Below, one piece after another: positions 7,456 to 14,464 of a stretch of DNA of 19,941 nt. How positions within the stretch are numbered: position 1 is the stretch's first letter; each line of letters opens with the position of its first letter. Made by a program: the position numbers and the translations under genes. Source of the DNA: a bacterium (GTDB lineage: Bacteria; JAMCPX01); NCBI GenBank assembly GCA_021787655.1, contig JAJYLM010000024.1, positions 1 to 19,941 on the forward strand, given 5' to 3'. The notes below the pieces were generated by a model that saw only the letters and a program-made list of their open reading frames with translations, had not been told where the DNA came from and searched no databases.

Positions 7456-8976
7456 TTATCCTTTAACGCTGAACTCGGCTTTGAACTTGTCGAGGGCTTC
7501 TTTCACGGATTTTATCAATGACTCGTCGAGAGACTTCTTCTCTGCTATCGTTTTGAGCAGGTCGGGATACTTTGTTTTTACAAACGAGAGCATCTCTTTT
7601 TCATATCTTCCTGCGATATCGACCGGATAGTCATCGAGATAGCCGTTCGTACCTGCAAATATGCTCAGGACCTGTTCTTCAACGGAAACAGGTTTATACT
7701 GCGGCTGTTTGAGCAGTTCAGTGAGCCGTGCACCACGGTTCAGCTGCATCTGGGTAGCTTTGTCGAGATCGGATGCAAACTGCGAAAATGCCGCCATTTC
7801 ACGGTACTGGGCAAGCTCGAGCCTCAGCCTGCCGGCGACCTGTTTCATTGCTTTTATCTGTGCATTTCCGCCGACCCTCGATACCGAAATACCGACGTTG
7901 ACCGCGGGCCGTACGCCTGCATAAAAAAGGTCTGTTTCAAGAAAGATCTGTCCGTCTGTGATGGAGATGACGTTGGTCGGGATATACGCCGAAACGTCGC
8001 CTGCCTGGGTTTCAATGATGGGAATGGCTGTCAGCGATCCGCCGCCATTCTTGTCTGAAAGCTTTGCCGCCCTCTCCAGCAGCCTCGAGTGGAGATAGAA
8101 CACATCTCCGGGAAACGCTTCTCTTCCGGGCGGTCTTCTGAGGAGCAGCGACAACTGCCTGTAGGCGACAGCGTGTTTGGAAAGGTCATCGTAGAAGATA
8201 ACGGCGTGTTTTCCGTTGTCACGGAAATACTCACCCATCGTGCATCCCGAATACGGTGCTATATACTGAAGCGGTGCAGGTTCGCTGGCTGTTGCGGATA
8301 CGACGATCGTGTATTCCATAGCTCCGTACTGTGCCAGTTTGTCGACAACCTGTGCGACCGTCGATTGTTTCTGACCAATGGCAACATAGATGCATATCAT
8401 GTTCTTGCCCTTCTGATTTATGATGGTATCGAGTACAACCGCAGTTTTACCGGTCTGCCGGTCGCCGATGATGAGCTCACGCTGACCTCTTCCGATGGGG
8501 ATCATTGAATCGATTGCCTTGATACCTGTCTGAAGCGGCTCTTTGACACCCTGACGCATGACGATACCGGGTGCCTTTATTTCGACCTTCTTGAACTGGG
8601 TTGCCTTTATCGGTCCCTTGCCGTCGATGGGCTCGCCGAGAGGATTGACTACCCTGCCGATCATGCCGTCACCGACCGGGACCTCCATGATCCGCGACAG
8701 CCGTTTTACGGTCTGGCCTTCTTTGATGCCGGTAACTTCGCCCATGACAGAAATGCCGACGCTTTCCTCTTCGAGGTTCAGCACAAGTCCTTTCGTACGG
8801 TCCTCGAACTCGACAAGCTCTCCTGCCATAACCTTTTCAAGCCCGTATGCCCGTACAATACCGTCACCGACTGAGATAACAGTTCCTACTTCTGCTTTTT
8901 CTACTTTATAATCATATCCTTCGAGCTGCTCTTTAATAATGCTTGTTATCTCATCGTATCTGATTCCTAACGCCAT
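7456..8976 (-). CDS. atpA: F-type ATP synthase alpha subunit
   Basis: A 506-residue non-catalytic nucleotide-binding F1 subunit. Walker A GDRQTGKT is at 171-178, and the VGISVSRVGGNAQIKAMKQVAG segment and the LSLLLRRPPGREAFPGDVFY region are conserved. I set the start at the ATG at 8976 (MALGIRYDEI) because an AAGGAG site sits six bases before it; the ATG five codons upstream (8991) itself overlaps that site and would add only MKEKT. The gene lies 19 bp after atpH and 2 bp before atpG. Confidence 0.98.
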   Translation of the reverse strand: MALGIRYDEITSIIKEQLEGYDYKVEKAEVGTVISVGDGIVRAYGLEKVMAGELVEFEDRTKGLVLNLEEESVGISVMGEVTGIKEGQTVKRLSRIMEVPVGDGMIGRVVNPLGEPIDGKGPIKATQFKKVEIKAPGIVMRQGVKEPLQTGIKAIDSMIPIGRGQRELIIGDRQTGKTAVVLDTIINQKGKNMICIYVAIGQKQSTVAQVVDKLAQYGAMEYTIVVSATASEPAPLQYIAPYSGCTMGEYFRDNGKHAVIFYDDLSKHAVAYRQLSLLLRRPPGREAFPGDVFYLHSRLLERAAKLSDKNGGGSLTAIPIIETQAGDVSAYIPTNVISITDGQIFLETDLFYAGVRPAVNVGISVSRVGGNAQIKAMKQVAGRLRLELAQYREMAAFSQFASDLDKATQMQLNRGARLTELLKQPQYKPVSVEEQVLSIFAGTNGYLDDYPVDIAGRYEKEMLSFVKTKYPDLLKTIAEKKSLDESLIKSVKEALDKFKAEFSVKG

Positions 8977-8995
8977 AGTCTTCTCCTTCATGCCT

Positions 8996-9526
8996 CTATA
9001 TCTTTATAGAGTTTGTAAACTCCTTCAAATGTGTCTTAATCGTACCGTCGTATATGGTCCAGCCCACTTTTAACCGCAGGCCGCCGATAATGGAGGTATC
9101 TTTCATAACCGTGAATACAGGCTCTTTGTGAAAAAGTCCTTTAATACGTGTTTTCAAAACATCCATCTCACCAGGTGTTATATCGTACGCAGTGTAAACT
9201 TCCGCTTTGATCAGGCCTTTGTAGTCATCAAACATCTGCTCGTAACTAATTATAATGTCGACAATAATCGTTTCTCTGCTGCCGCGGATAAGCAACATGA
9301 GGAGATTCCTAATCTCTTTCGGACTGTTTAGTTTATCAACTATTACCGAAACCGCCTTTTGCTTCTTTTCTTTATCAGCCAACGGATCAATGATAAAGTT
9401 GTAGAATGCCTTGTTCTGCGTCAAAACCTGTTTGAGCGTGGTGAGGTCTTCCATGAACTGGTCGATCTTATTTTGCTGTGACGCAATCTGGAACAGTGCT
9501 TTTGCATACCGTATACTTACATTCAT
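8996..9526 (-). CDS. atpH: F-type ATP synthase delta subunit
   Basis: A 176-residue OSCP/delta subunit, equal in length to the usual 175-180. The N-terminal domain begins with the family pattern RYAKALFQIASQQNKIDQF, and the C-terminal region carries DTSIIGGLRLKVGWTIYDGTIKTHLKEF, close to the consensus DPSLIGGFxVRIGDxVxDGSVxxxL. It clamps the top of alpha3-beta3 to the b/b' stalk. Its ATG overlaps the atpF stop codon as ATGA, which implies coupled translation. Confidence 0.95.
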   Translation of the reverse strand: MNVSIRYAKALFQIASQQNKIDQFMEDLTTLKQVLTQNKAFYNFIIDPLADKEKKQKAVSVIVDKLNSPKEIRNLLMLLIRGSRETIIVDIIISYEQMFDDYKGLIKAEVYTAYDITPGEMDVLKTRIKGLFHKEPVFTVMKDTSIIGGLRLKVGWTIYDGTIKTHLKEFTNSIKI

Positions 9527-10068
9527 TGTAGTTTCCTGATAAAGCTATCGGTAACGTGTTTTTGTGATTCTGCATCGATCGACGTTTCTATGTAGTCCTT
9601 TGAGAGAGCGTAGAGCTGTGTCTGTATATGCCCGCTGATCGATTCTTTTGCTTTCTGGATCTCGGCATCGGCAATCCGGCCGCCCTCTTTCTTTATTCTC
9701 CCGATAATCTCATTGCCTTCGTCTATAATTTCCTGTTTTTCCCGTTCTGCCCGGGCATTCATATCATCCATGATCTCGTGCCTGATTTTTTCAAACTGGT
9801 CGAGTTGCTGGCGCGCTTCATTGTTCCGTTTTGATGCTTTTTGCTGTACATCCATTGCCTCGTCGATCAATTTCTCGATATTTTTTTTCCGCGTTTTAAA
9901 GAGGTTCTCTCCGTGAAATTTCTTGTAGAGATATACAAATCCGCCGATCAGAATGATGAAATTGACGATCGACCAAACAAGGTTCATCGTAAAAAACTGT
10001 CCCTCATCAGCCTGTGCCACAGCCGGTATCAACACAACGGAGAGTATCACAACAATAAGGTTTCTCAT
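9523..10068 (-). CDS. atpF: F-type ATP synthase b subunit with N-terminal signal-like extension
   Basis: A 181-residue peripheral stalk subunit, longer than the 156-residue E. coli b. Residues 1-20 look like a cleavable signal peptide ending in AVAQA before DEGQ. A second hydrophobic segment at about 28-48 (LVWSIVNFIILIGGFVYLYKKF) is the membrane anchor, and from about residue 55 to the end the protein is a long charged coiled coil. Such N-terminally extended b subunits are known in deltaproteobacteria. Its start overlaps the stop of the upstream b' gene as ATGA, and its own stop overlaps atpH in the same way. With b' it forms the stator linking delta to subunit a. Confidence 0.92.
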   Translation of the reverse strand: MRNLIVVILSVVLIPAVAQADEGQFFTMNLVWSIVNFIILIGGFVYLYKKFHGENLFKTRKKNIEKLIDEAMDVQQKASKRNNEARQQLDQFEKIRHEIMDDMNARAEREKQEIIDEGNEIIGRIKKEGGRIADAEIQKAKESISGHIQTQLYALSKDYIETSIDAESQKHVTDSFIRKLQ

Positions 10069-10484
10069 TTAAGCATCATCTTTCTTGAAATCACGGGCAC
10101 GAACTGCTTGAGTTCAGAGTTCAATTTATTCAGGATTTCACCCTTTTCTTTTTCAATTTGACCGGTTATCGTCTCCAGCTGTGTCTGCATGGAGTCGTGG
10201 GCCTTCTGGACCATTGATTCGCGGTTTTTCTTCGCATCTTCGGTAACCGACAGTCTCAGCTTGTTAGCAGCTTCCAGGGTTTCGTCTATTTTTTTCTTGA
10301 GTTGAGACTCGAGGTCTTCGGATTCTTTGTTCAGCCTCTTTGCATCTTCAATGGCCTTGACGGTCTTGCTGCTGCGCTTTTCGTAAACCTTTGCAAAGGG
10401 CTTAAAAAACACCTGGTTGAGCAAAAACCAGATGATCCAGAAAACCACTGCCTGTATCAACACCTGTGAGTATATTATATGCAT
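10065..10484 (-). CDS. F-type ATP synthase b' subunit
   Basis: A 139-residue b-type stalk subunit: an N-terminal membrane helix (about residues 6-28, ending in the LNQVFFKPFAKVYEKR pattern typical of b') followed by a long amphipathic, Lys/Glu-rich coiled coil. It is the first gene of the operon and overlaps atpF by four bases. Two different b-type genes in tandem imply a b/b' heterodimeric stator, as in photosynthetic bacteria, deltaproteobacteria and some other phyla. The ribosome binding site is weak (GAGA-like). The label b' rather than b rests on position, short length and lack of a signal-like extension. Confidence 0.88.
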   Translation of the reverse strand: MHIIYSQVLIQAVVFWIIWFLLNQVFFKPFAKVYEKRSSKTVKAIEDAKRLNKESEDLESQLKKKIDETLEAANKLRLSVTEDAKKNRESMVQKAHDSMQTQLETITGQIEKEKGEILNKLNSELKQFVPVISRKMMLK

Positions 10485-10521
10485 ATCTCTTATTCTCTTT
10501 TAGTATATTCTTGTTGTTTTG

Positions 10522-10550
10522 GTGTTACAGAATAGATAAAATCTTGTCAA
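10522..10550 (-). promoter_or_regulatory. Candidate sigma-70 promoter of the ATP synthase operon
   Basis: In the 112 bp between the FmdB-type gene and the b' gene, the minus strand carries a perfect TTGACA (10545-10550). A 17-base spacer separates it from TAACAC (10522-10527), a poor -10 match. The start site would fall about 30 bases before the b' ATG. The surrounding DNA is AT-rich, as expected at a promoter. The -35 element is convincing and the -10 element is not. A TATAAT also occurs upstream on the same strand, without a good -35 partner. Confidence 0.4.
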
Positions 10551-10596
10551 GATGTTTTACACGCAGTGTTTTTTCTGTATACATTATACAATATTA

Positions 10597-10845
10597 TTAA
10601 TGTCCGCACGACCCGCATGAACCGGAAGAACACGACGAACAGGATGAGCTGTGTGTATGGGCGGACTCAGCAGATGATGAAAAGTCTGGTGATGATCCCC
10701 CCATGGCAAATGCCGCCACTATCTGTTTCGTATCACCGGAATTGCATGACGGACACGGCGGCCTGAGTCCCTGTTCCTTTTCTGCAAGCGATGCTCTGAC
10801 TTCGAAAATAGAACGGCAGCCATTGCATTGAAATTCGTAGATCAT
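10597..10845 (-). CDS. FmdB-family zinc ribbon protein with Cys/Ser/His-rich tail
   Basis: An 82-residue protein that opens with MIYEFQCNGC, the FmdB/CxxC-CxxC regulatory-protein signature. One metal knuckle is C7/C10 and the other C31/C34 (PPCPSC), enough for one zinc ribbon. After about residue 50 the sequence becomes Ser/Gly/His-rich and ends with four more cysteines at 69, 72, 77 and 80. It has an AAGGA ribosome binding site and follows pyrF by 24 bp. The family was named for a putative regulator of formamidase expression, but its function in most bacteria is unknown. It is the last gene of the cluster that starts at 16815. Confidence 0.85.
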   Translation of the reverse strand: MIYEFQCNGCRSIFEVRASLAEKEQGLRPPCPSCNSGDTKQIVAAFAMGGSSPDFSSSAESAHTHSSSCSSCSSGSCGSCGH

Positions 10846-10869
10846 AGTACGTTTCCTTTCTTCATTGAG

Positions 10870-11574
10870 TTATTGTTTCAAACTATCGCTTATGTCGCGT
10901 AACACCTTTGCCGGATCCCTGCTGTCGGTGATTGGTCTCCCGATAACGATGTAGTCAGCACCTGCATCAAATGCTCCCCGCGGGGACACCACCCTCTTCT
11001 GGTCATCGGCCGGTGACGGCTGTTCCAGCCGGATTCCCGGGACGACAATCACGGTTGAATCACCGGTTATCTTCCGCAGGTGTACGAGTTCGTGGCCCGA
11101 AGCAACGAGACCGTCTATGCCTGCATCACGTGCGAGCAGGGCAAGCCGTTCAACCATGGCGTCTGTTTCGTGCTCGATACCTACTCTCCGGAGTCCTGCG
11201 GTGTCAAAGCTCGTCAGCACGGTCACACCAAGCAAGGTTGCCCTCCCCCGGTTCGCTGCAGCTGCTGCCTGTAACATCTCCTTCCCGCCAAGCGTATGGA
11301 GTGTGAGCATCCGTACGCCGTATGCTGCCGCCTGCTCCACTGCCTTCGAGACGGTGTTGGGAATATCAAAATACTTCAGGTCAAGGAAAACTTCTTTGTT
11401 CCTGTTTTTGATCTCATCGATGAGCCTTGGTCCGAATGCTGTGAACGCTATACTGCCGATCTTGTAGATCCCGATGAACGGAGACGTCGCGTCGATAATC
11501 CGGTCGACCTTATCCTTCGAAACTTCATCGATGGCAACGATGATCCGCTCTGCCGAACTTGTGCTACCCTTCAT
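10870..11574 (-). CDS. pyrF: Orotidine 5'-phosphate decarboxylase
   Basis: A 234-residue TIM-barrel enzyme that converts OMP to UMP in pyrimidine synthesis. The catalytic DxKxxD tetrad region is D65, K67, D70 in FLDLKYFDIPNTV, with K38 in the preceding strand (IYKIG). The C-terminal phosphate-binding segment DYIVIGRPITDSRDPAKVL is intact, as is the VVPGIR strand. The length matches the short bacterial type (E. coli 245). The ATG lies 11 bp inside the end of the upstream DUF4388 gene, with no strong Shine-Dalgarno sequence, so it is probably translated by coupling. Its genetic link to signalling-type genes rather than other pyr genes is notable. Confidence 0.96.
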   Translation of the reverse strand: MKGSTSSAERIIVAIDEVSKDKVDRIIDATSPFIGIYKIGSIAFTAFGPRLIDEIKNRNKEVFLDLKYFDIPNTVSKAVEQAAAYGVRMLTLHTLGGKEMLQAAAAANRGRATLLGVTVLTSFDTAGLRRVGIEHETDAMVERLALLARDAGIDGLVASGHELVHLRKITGDSTVIVVPGIRLEQPSPADDQKRVVSPRGAFDAGADYIVIGRPITDSRDPAKVLRDISDSLKQ

Positions 11575-12877
11575 TTTGCAGTGCTTTCACTTCCCGGTTC
11601 AGGGCTTCGAAGGCATCAGGCTGGAGCAGGTTTCTCGCGATGAAGATCTCATAGTTCAGCAATTCATTCATTCCTTCGAGAATCATCTGCGAAACCAGTA
11701 ATCCCGACAAGCCCACCACCCTGTTCAAAGAATCCGATTCTGACAGTTTCATGGCCTCAATATTCATGAGTATCTTTGTTTCGTCAAGCTCTCCGTTTGC
11801 ACTGATACCCACGTTTTCGTACAGTTTCTGCAGCCGGTCTGAGAGCTCGGACACGAAATTATCCAGTAATTCGTTGTGATCGAATTTTGGGTTTGTCAAC
11901 TTGATCACCCCGAACAATTTATGAAAAATGGCGTTGTATTTTTTTATGATATTCAGGATCTGCACGGTCGCTTCGTCGAGCTCTTTATCCTGTTTCCGTG
12001 TCCCCGATATTTCGACGATACCGGCATTGAGCAGGGCGTACAGTATTTTGTACGTGTTGAACCGTCCGAGCTGGCTCAGCCGGATGACCTCGGCTATCGG
12101 CATATCTCCCTTGACGAGCTTGACCATGTCCTGCATATGCTGGGTCAGTTCAATCTTCGGCATCGTCGACGAGAGCCTAATGTTTGTTTCATCGGAGGGG
12201 ATCTTCTGGGTGATCAGTTTCCACTCGTCGAGCCGCCGGTAGCCCTCCATGAGCATATTCTGCGTGTTCAGTGAAAATCTGACAAGGTCCTCTTCCGGTA
12301 TGGCGCCTTCAAGAAAATAAAATTCTCCGGTCGACATGGCAAACATGCTGTAGATGATTTCTTCTATCTGATATTTTACTCCCCACCATAAATTCTTTGG
12401 GGTTATGAGTTCGTTTTTCAGGAGGATAGCGCCGAACCGCGTTTCTGCGGACATTTTCTTTTCTGCGGATTCCCACTGCTCCCTGGTGAGCTTGCCCGTC
12501 TTGTAGAGGAGATACCCCAGCCTGTCTTCGGGTTGATTGGATGATGCAAACACGATCTCACCCTTCATAAAATAGACGCTCTTTACACGGTCGTCAGATT
12601 TTATGATAAGCATGCCGGTCTTCTGCAGGATGTTGATCATGGAAAAACTGTCAGCGACGCTGAAATTGGCTATATTGCCCATGAAGACGGGCCGAGCCGG
12701 TGTGTCGGCGCCGTTGTCTCCGTTCTTTTTCAGGATAATAAAGGTATTGCCAAAATAGGTTACGTCTATAGTTGTGTTGTCCTGGATACCGTAGTCGGCC
12801 TTCTTTTTGAGAAAGCCCTCGAAATTCGTTCCTTTGTCGATCTTTACAAAGTTTTCCAGACTATACTTATTTGCCAT
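11564..12877 (-). CDS. DUF4388 (PATAN-like) protein, first of a tandem pair in this map order
   Basis: A 437-residue soluble protein with no signal peptide. Residues about 66-215 match the DUF4388 pattern: GNIANFSVADSFSMINILQKTG, then VKSVYFMKGEIVFASSNQPEDRLGYLLYKTGKLT. After this come a helical stretch with LWWGVKYQIEEI (163-174) and SDETNI (228-233), and a winged-helix-like segment at about 245-292. The C-terminal 140 residues are helical and unrecognised. DUF4388 domains occur in bacterial signalling proteins, often beside response-regulator, FHA or GTPase modules, and are thought to mediate protein contacts. It follows its paralogue (12881-14041) by 3 bp and overlaps pyrF by 11 bp. Any specific function is unknown. 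Confidence 0.75.
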   Translation of the reverse strand: MANKYSLENFVKIDKGTNFEGFLKKKADYGIQDNTTIDVTYFGNTFIILKKNGDNGADTPARPVFMGNIANFSVADSFSMINILQKTGMLIIKSDDRVKSVYFMKGEIVFASSNQPEDRLGYLLYKTGKLTREQWESAEKKMSAETRFGAILLKNELITPKNLWWGVKYQIEEIIYSMFAMSTGEFYFLEGAIPEEDLVRFSLNTQNMLMEGYRRLDEWKLITQKIPSDETNIRLSSTMPKIELTQHMQDMVKLVKGDMPIAEVIRLSQLGRFNTYKILYALLNAGIVEISGTRKQDKELDEATVQILNIIKKYNAIFHKLFGVIKLTNPKFDHNELLDNFVSELSDRLQKLYENVGISANGELDETKILMNIEAMKLSESDSLNRVVGLSGLLVSQMILEGMNELLNYEIFIARNLLQPDAFEALNREVKALQNEG

Positions 12878-12880
12878 GCC

Positions 12881-14041
12881 CTACCCTAATGCTTCGATTA
12901 TTTTTTCTAACTCATCGGTCTGATCTTTTTTCAGATAATTCTTCATTTCGAACAGCTCGAACTGGATGAGTTCCCTGATAAAAACCGCTGTTTCGTCGTA
13001 GGGTGACAGCGATGAGGATTTCCTGTAGACCGCCATGAGCGACATCGTATCGAAGCAGCCGTTCTCATTGATGGAACAATCCTTAAAAATGCTGCCTGAT
13101 GATTTTACGTAATCCTGAACGACGGCTTTGAAATGGACATCCGAAGCCTTTGCACCCATGATCTCAGCAATACTCGCCATAACGGTATTGGTTAACTGCA
13201 CGAGTTCCTCGATCCTCGCATCGTCCGTTTTTTCATCGACCGCTGCCGGCTGCTGAATGATGCCCAGGACACCTGCATACAGGAGCGGCTTGAGCGCCGT
13301 TTCAGTGGACGACTCGTCGGCATTGATTTCTTTCGCTATCATGGCGACCGTCCGGTCGTTTTCTCTCAGAAGATATTTCAGAATCGAATCTTCAAACTCG
13401 TTGAACTTCACCGTGTTTGTCAGTTCGTTGAGGTGTATCAAATCGTCGTTTGCGATCGCTGCCGGAAGAGAATCAGCCTGTTCCCTGATAAATTCAAACA
13501 AACTGTCTACCATGTTGCTGTTCGGCTTGACAATATTGGTTTCGTCTATCCCGGTTTGAATGACATGAAACCACGGGGCGGACTGGCCTTCCGCAGGCCG
13601 CAGCATATAACTTCCCCAAATTTCAAATATCTGCCGTTTGACTCCAAGCCACAATTCCCGTGACGTTATATAATTATTTTCCACAAGGACCTTCCCCAGC
13701 CTCCTGTTCGGGGTAATCTCTTTCGAAGCCTTGTTTAAAGCATCGATGGTCAGCTTTCCCATCCGGCACAGCGTTTCACCGAGACGCTCATCATTCACGC
13801 TGGACCGTGCAAAGACAATTTCGGCGTTCTTGACGTACACCACTTTCTGGATATCGGCGAGATCCAGAAGAATAACACCCGTGAAATTGTCGAGGAAAAG
13901 CCTTTGAACAGTCTTCAGCAGGATAACCGGCTCAAGAACGGATGAAAGGAGAAGATGCGCAGAACCCGTATCATTGATGTATGCTTTCAACTTTTGTCTG
14001 TTCAATTCGATCAGTACTGCGTTTCGCGGCGTGTAGTCCAT
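12881..14041 (-). CDS. DUF4388-like protein, paralogue of its downstream neighbour
   Basis: A 386-residue soluble protein. Its order of elements copies the neighbouring 437-residue protein: VKNAEIVFARSSVNDERLGETLCRMGKLT (70-98), LGKVLVENNYITSRELWLGVKRQIFEIW (115-142) and GIDETNI (164-170), then a wing-helix-like region (about 215-262) and a helical tail. Its DUF4388 N-terminus is more diverged, so the two arose by an old duplication or were recruited separately. A GGAGA site sits four bases before the ATG. It is 17 bp after the small lipoprotein gene. A role in intracellular signalling is an inference from the domain only. Confidence 0.7.
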   Translation of the reverse strand: MDYTPRNAVLIELNRQKLKAYINDTGSAHLLLSSVLEPVILLKTVQRLFLDNFTGVILLDLADIQKVVYVKNAEIVFARSSVNDERLGETLCRMGKLTIDALNKASKEITPNRRLGKVLVENNYITSRELWLGVKRQIFEIWGSYMLRPAEGQSAPWFHVIQTGIDETNIVKPNSNMVDSLFEFIREQADSLPAAIANDDLIHLNELTNTVKFNEFEDSILKYLLRENDRTVAMIAKEINADESSTETALKPLLYAGVLGIIQQPAAVDEKTDDARIEELVQLTNTVMASIAEIMGAKASDVHFKAVVQDYVKSSGSIFKDCSINENGCFDTMSLMAVYRKSSSLSPYDETAVFIRELIQFELFEMKNYLKKDQTDELEKIIEALG

Positions 14042-14058
14042 TTATTCTCCCTCTCCCG

Positions 14059-14463
14059 TCATGGAGCCGTCACATTGATCAGCCATGTCTTTTCTGCCTG
14101 CAATCCGGACGGATCGCTCACGGTAACCGTGAGTACCTGCCGGGTTCCCTGCGATATATTCACCGTAAAATTATAGTAGGTACCGTTTGAAACGTCGGCG
14201 CCATTCAACTGCCATGTATACACGAGAATATCATTATCAGGATCCTGGGCTTTAATCCAGAAGTTTAATGCTTCGCCGTTGTATGCCGTGATACTCGCAC
14301 TCTGGGGATAGTACTCCGTGATCACCGGAGGGCTGTTCGCAGACGATTTCCCATGGATGTTGTCGGGTACCCCGCAGCCGGTAACGGCGATAACAGACGA
14401 GAGGATCAAAACTACCGCCCGTCGGCGTATCCGCCTCATGAAATTAGAGTGTCCTGCGCTCAT
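14059..14463 (-). CDS. Small lipoprotein with one Ig/cadherin-like domain
   Basis: A 134-residue predicted lipoprotein: a basic MRRIRRR stretch, a hydrophobic segment and the lipobox VTGC with the modified cysteine at about residue 30. The mature part is a single beta-rich domain, with SPPVITEYYP at the start, then the DPDNDILVYTWQLNG motif and TVTVSDPSGLQAEKTWLINV at the end, the pattern of PKD/Ig-like or cadherin-like surface domains. I set the start at the ATG at 14463, one base after the stop of the upstream regulator gene. A further in-frame ATG at 14439 would give a shorter, more standard signal peptide, and a TTG at 14475 is also open. It is probably cotranscribed with the regulator and the DUF4388 genes, but its partner is unknown. 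Confidence 0.7.
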   Translation of the reverse strand: MSAGHSNFMRRIRRRAVVLILSSVIAVTGCGVPDNIHGKSSANSPPVITEYYPQSASITAYNGEALNFWIKAQDPDNDILVYTWQLNGADVSNGTYYNFTVNISQGTRQVLTVTVSDPSGLQAEKTWLINVTAP

Positions 14464-14464
14464 G

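Noticed and set aside
6425..7630. Plus-strand open frame of 401 codons opposite atpG
   Set aside because: It lies antisense to clear ATP synthase genes (atpD end, atpG and the start of the atpA 3' part). Its translation is rich in Cys, His, Arg and Ser with no domain pattern, as expected of a shadow frame.
10553..10576. Short ACAC-GCA-GTGT hairpin with a T-run on the plus strand between fmdB and the b' gene
   Set aside because: The stem is 4 bp and the T-run is on the plus strand, where no gene ends, so it is not a credible terminator.
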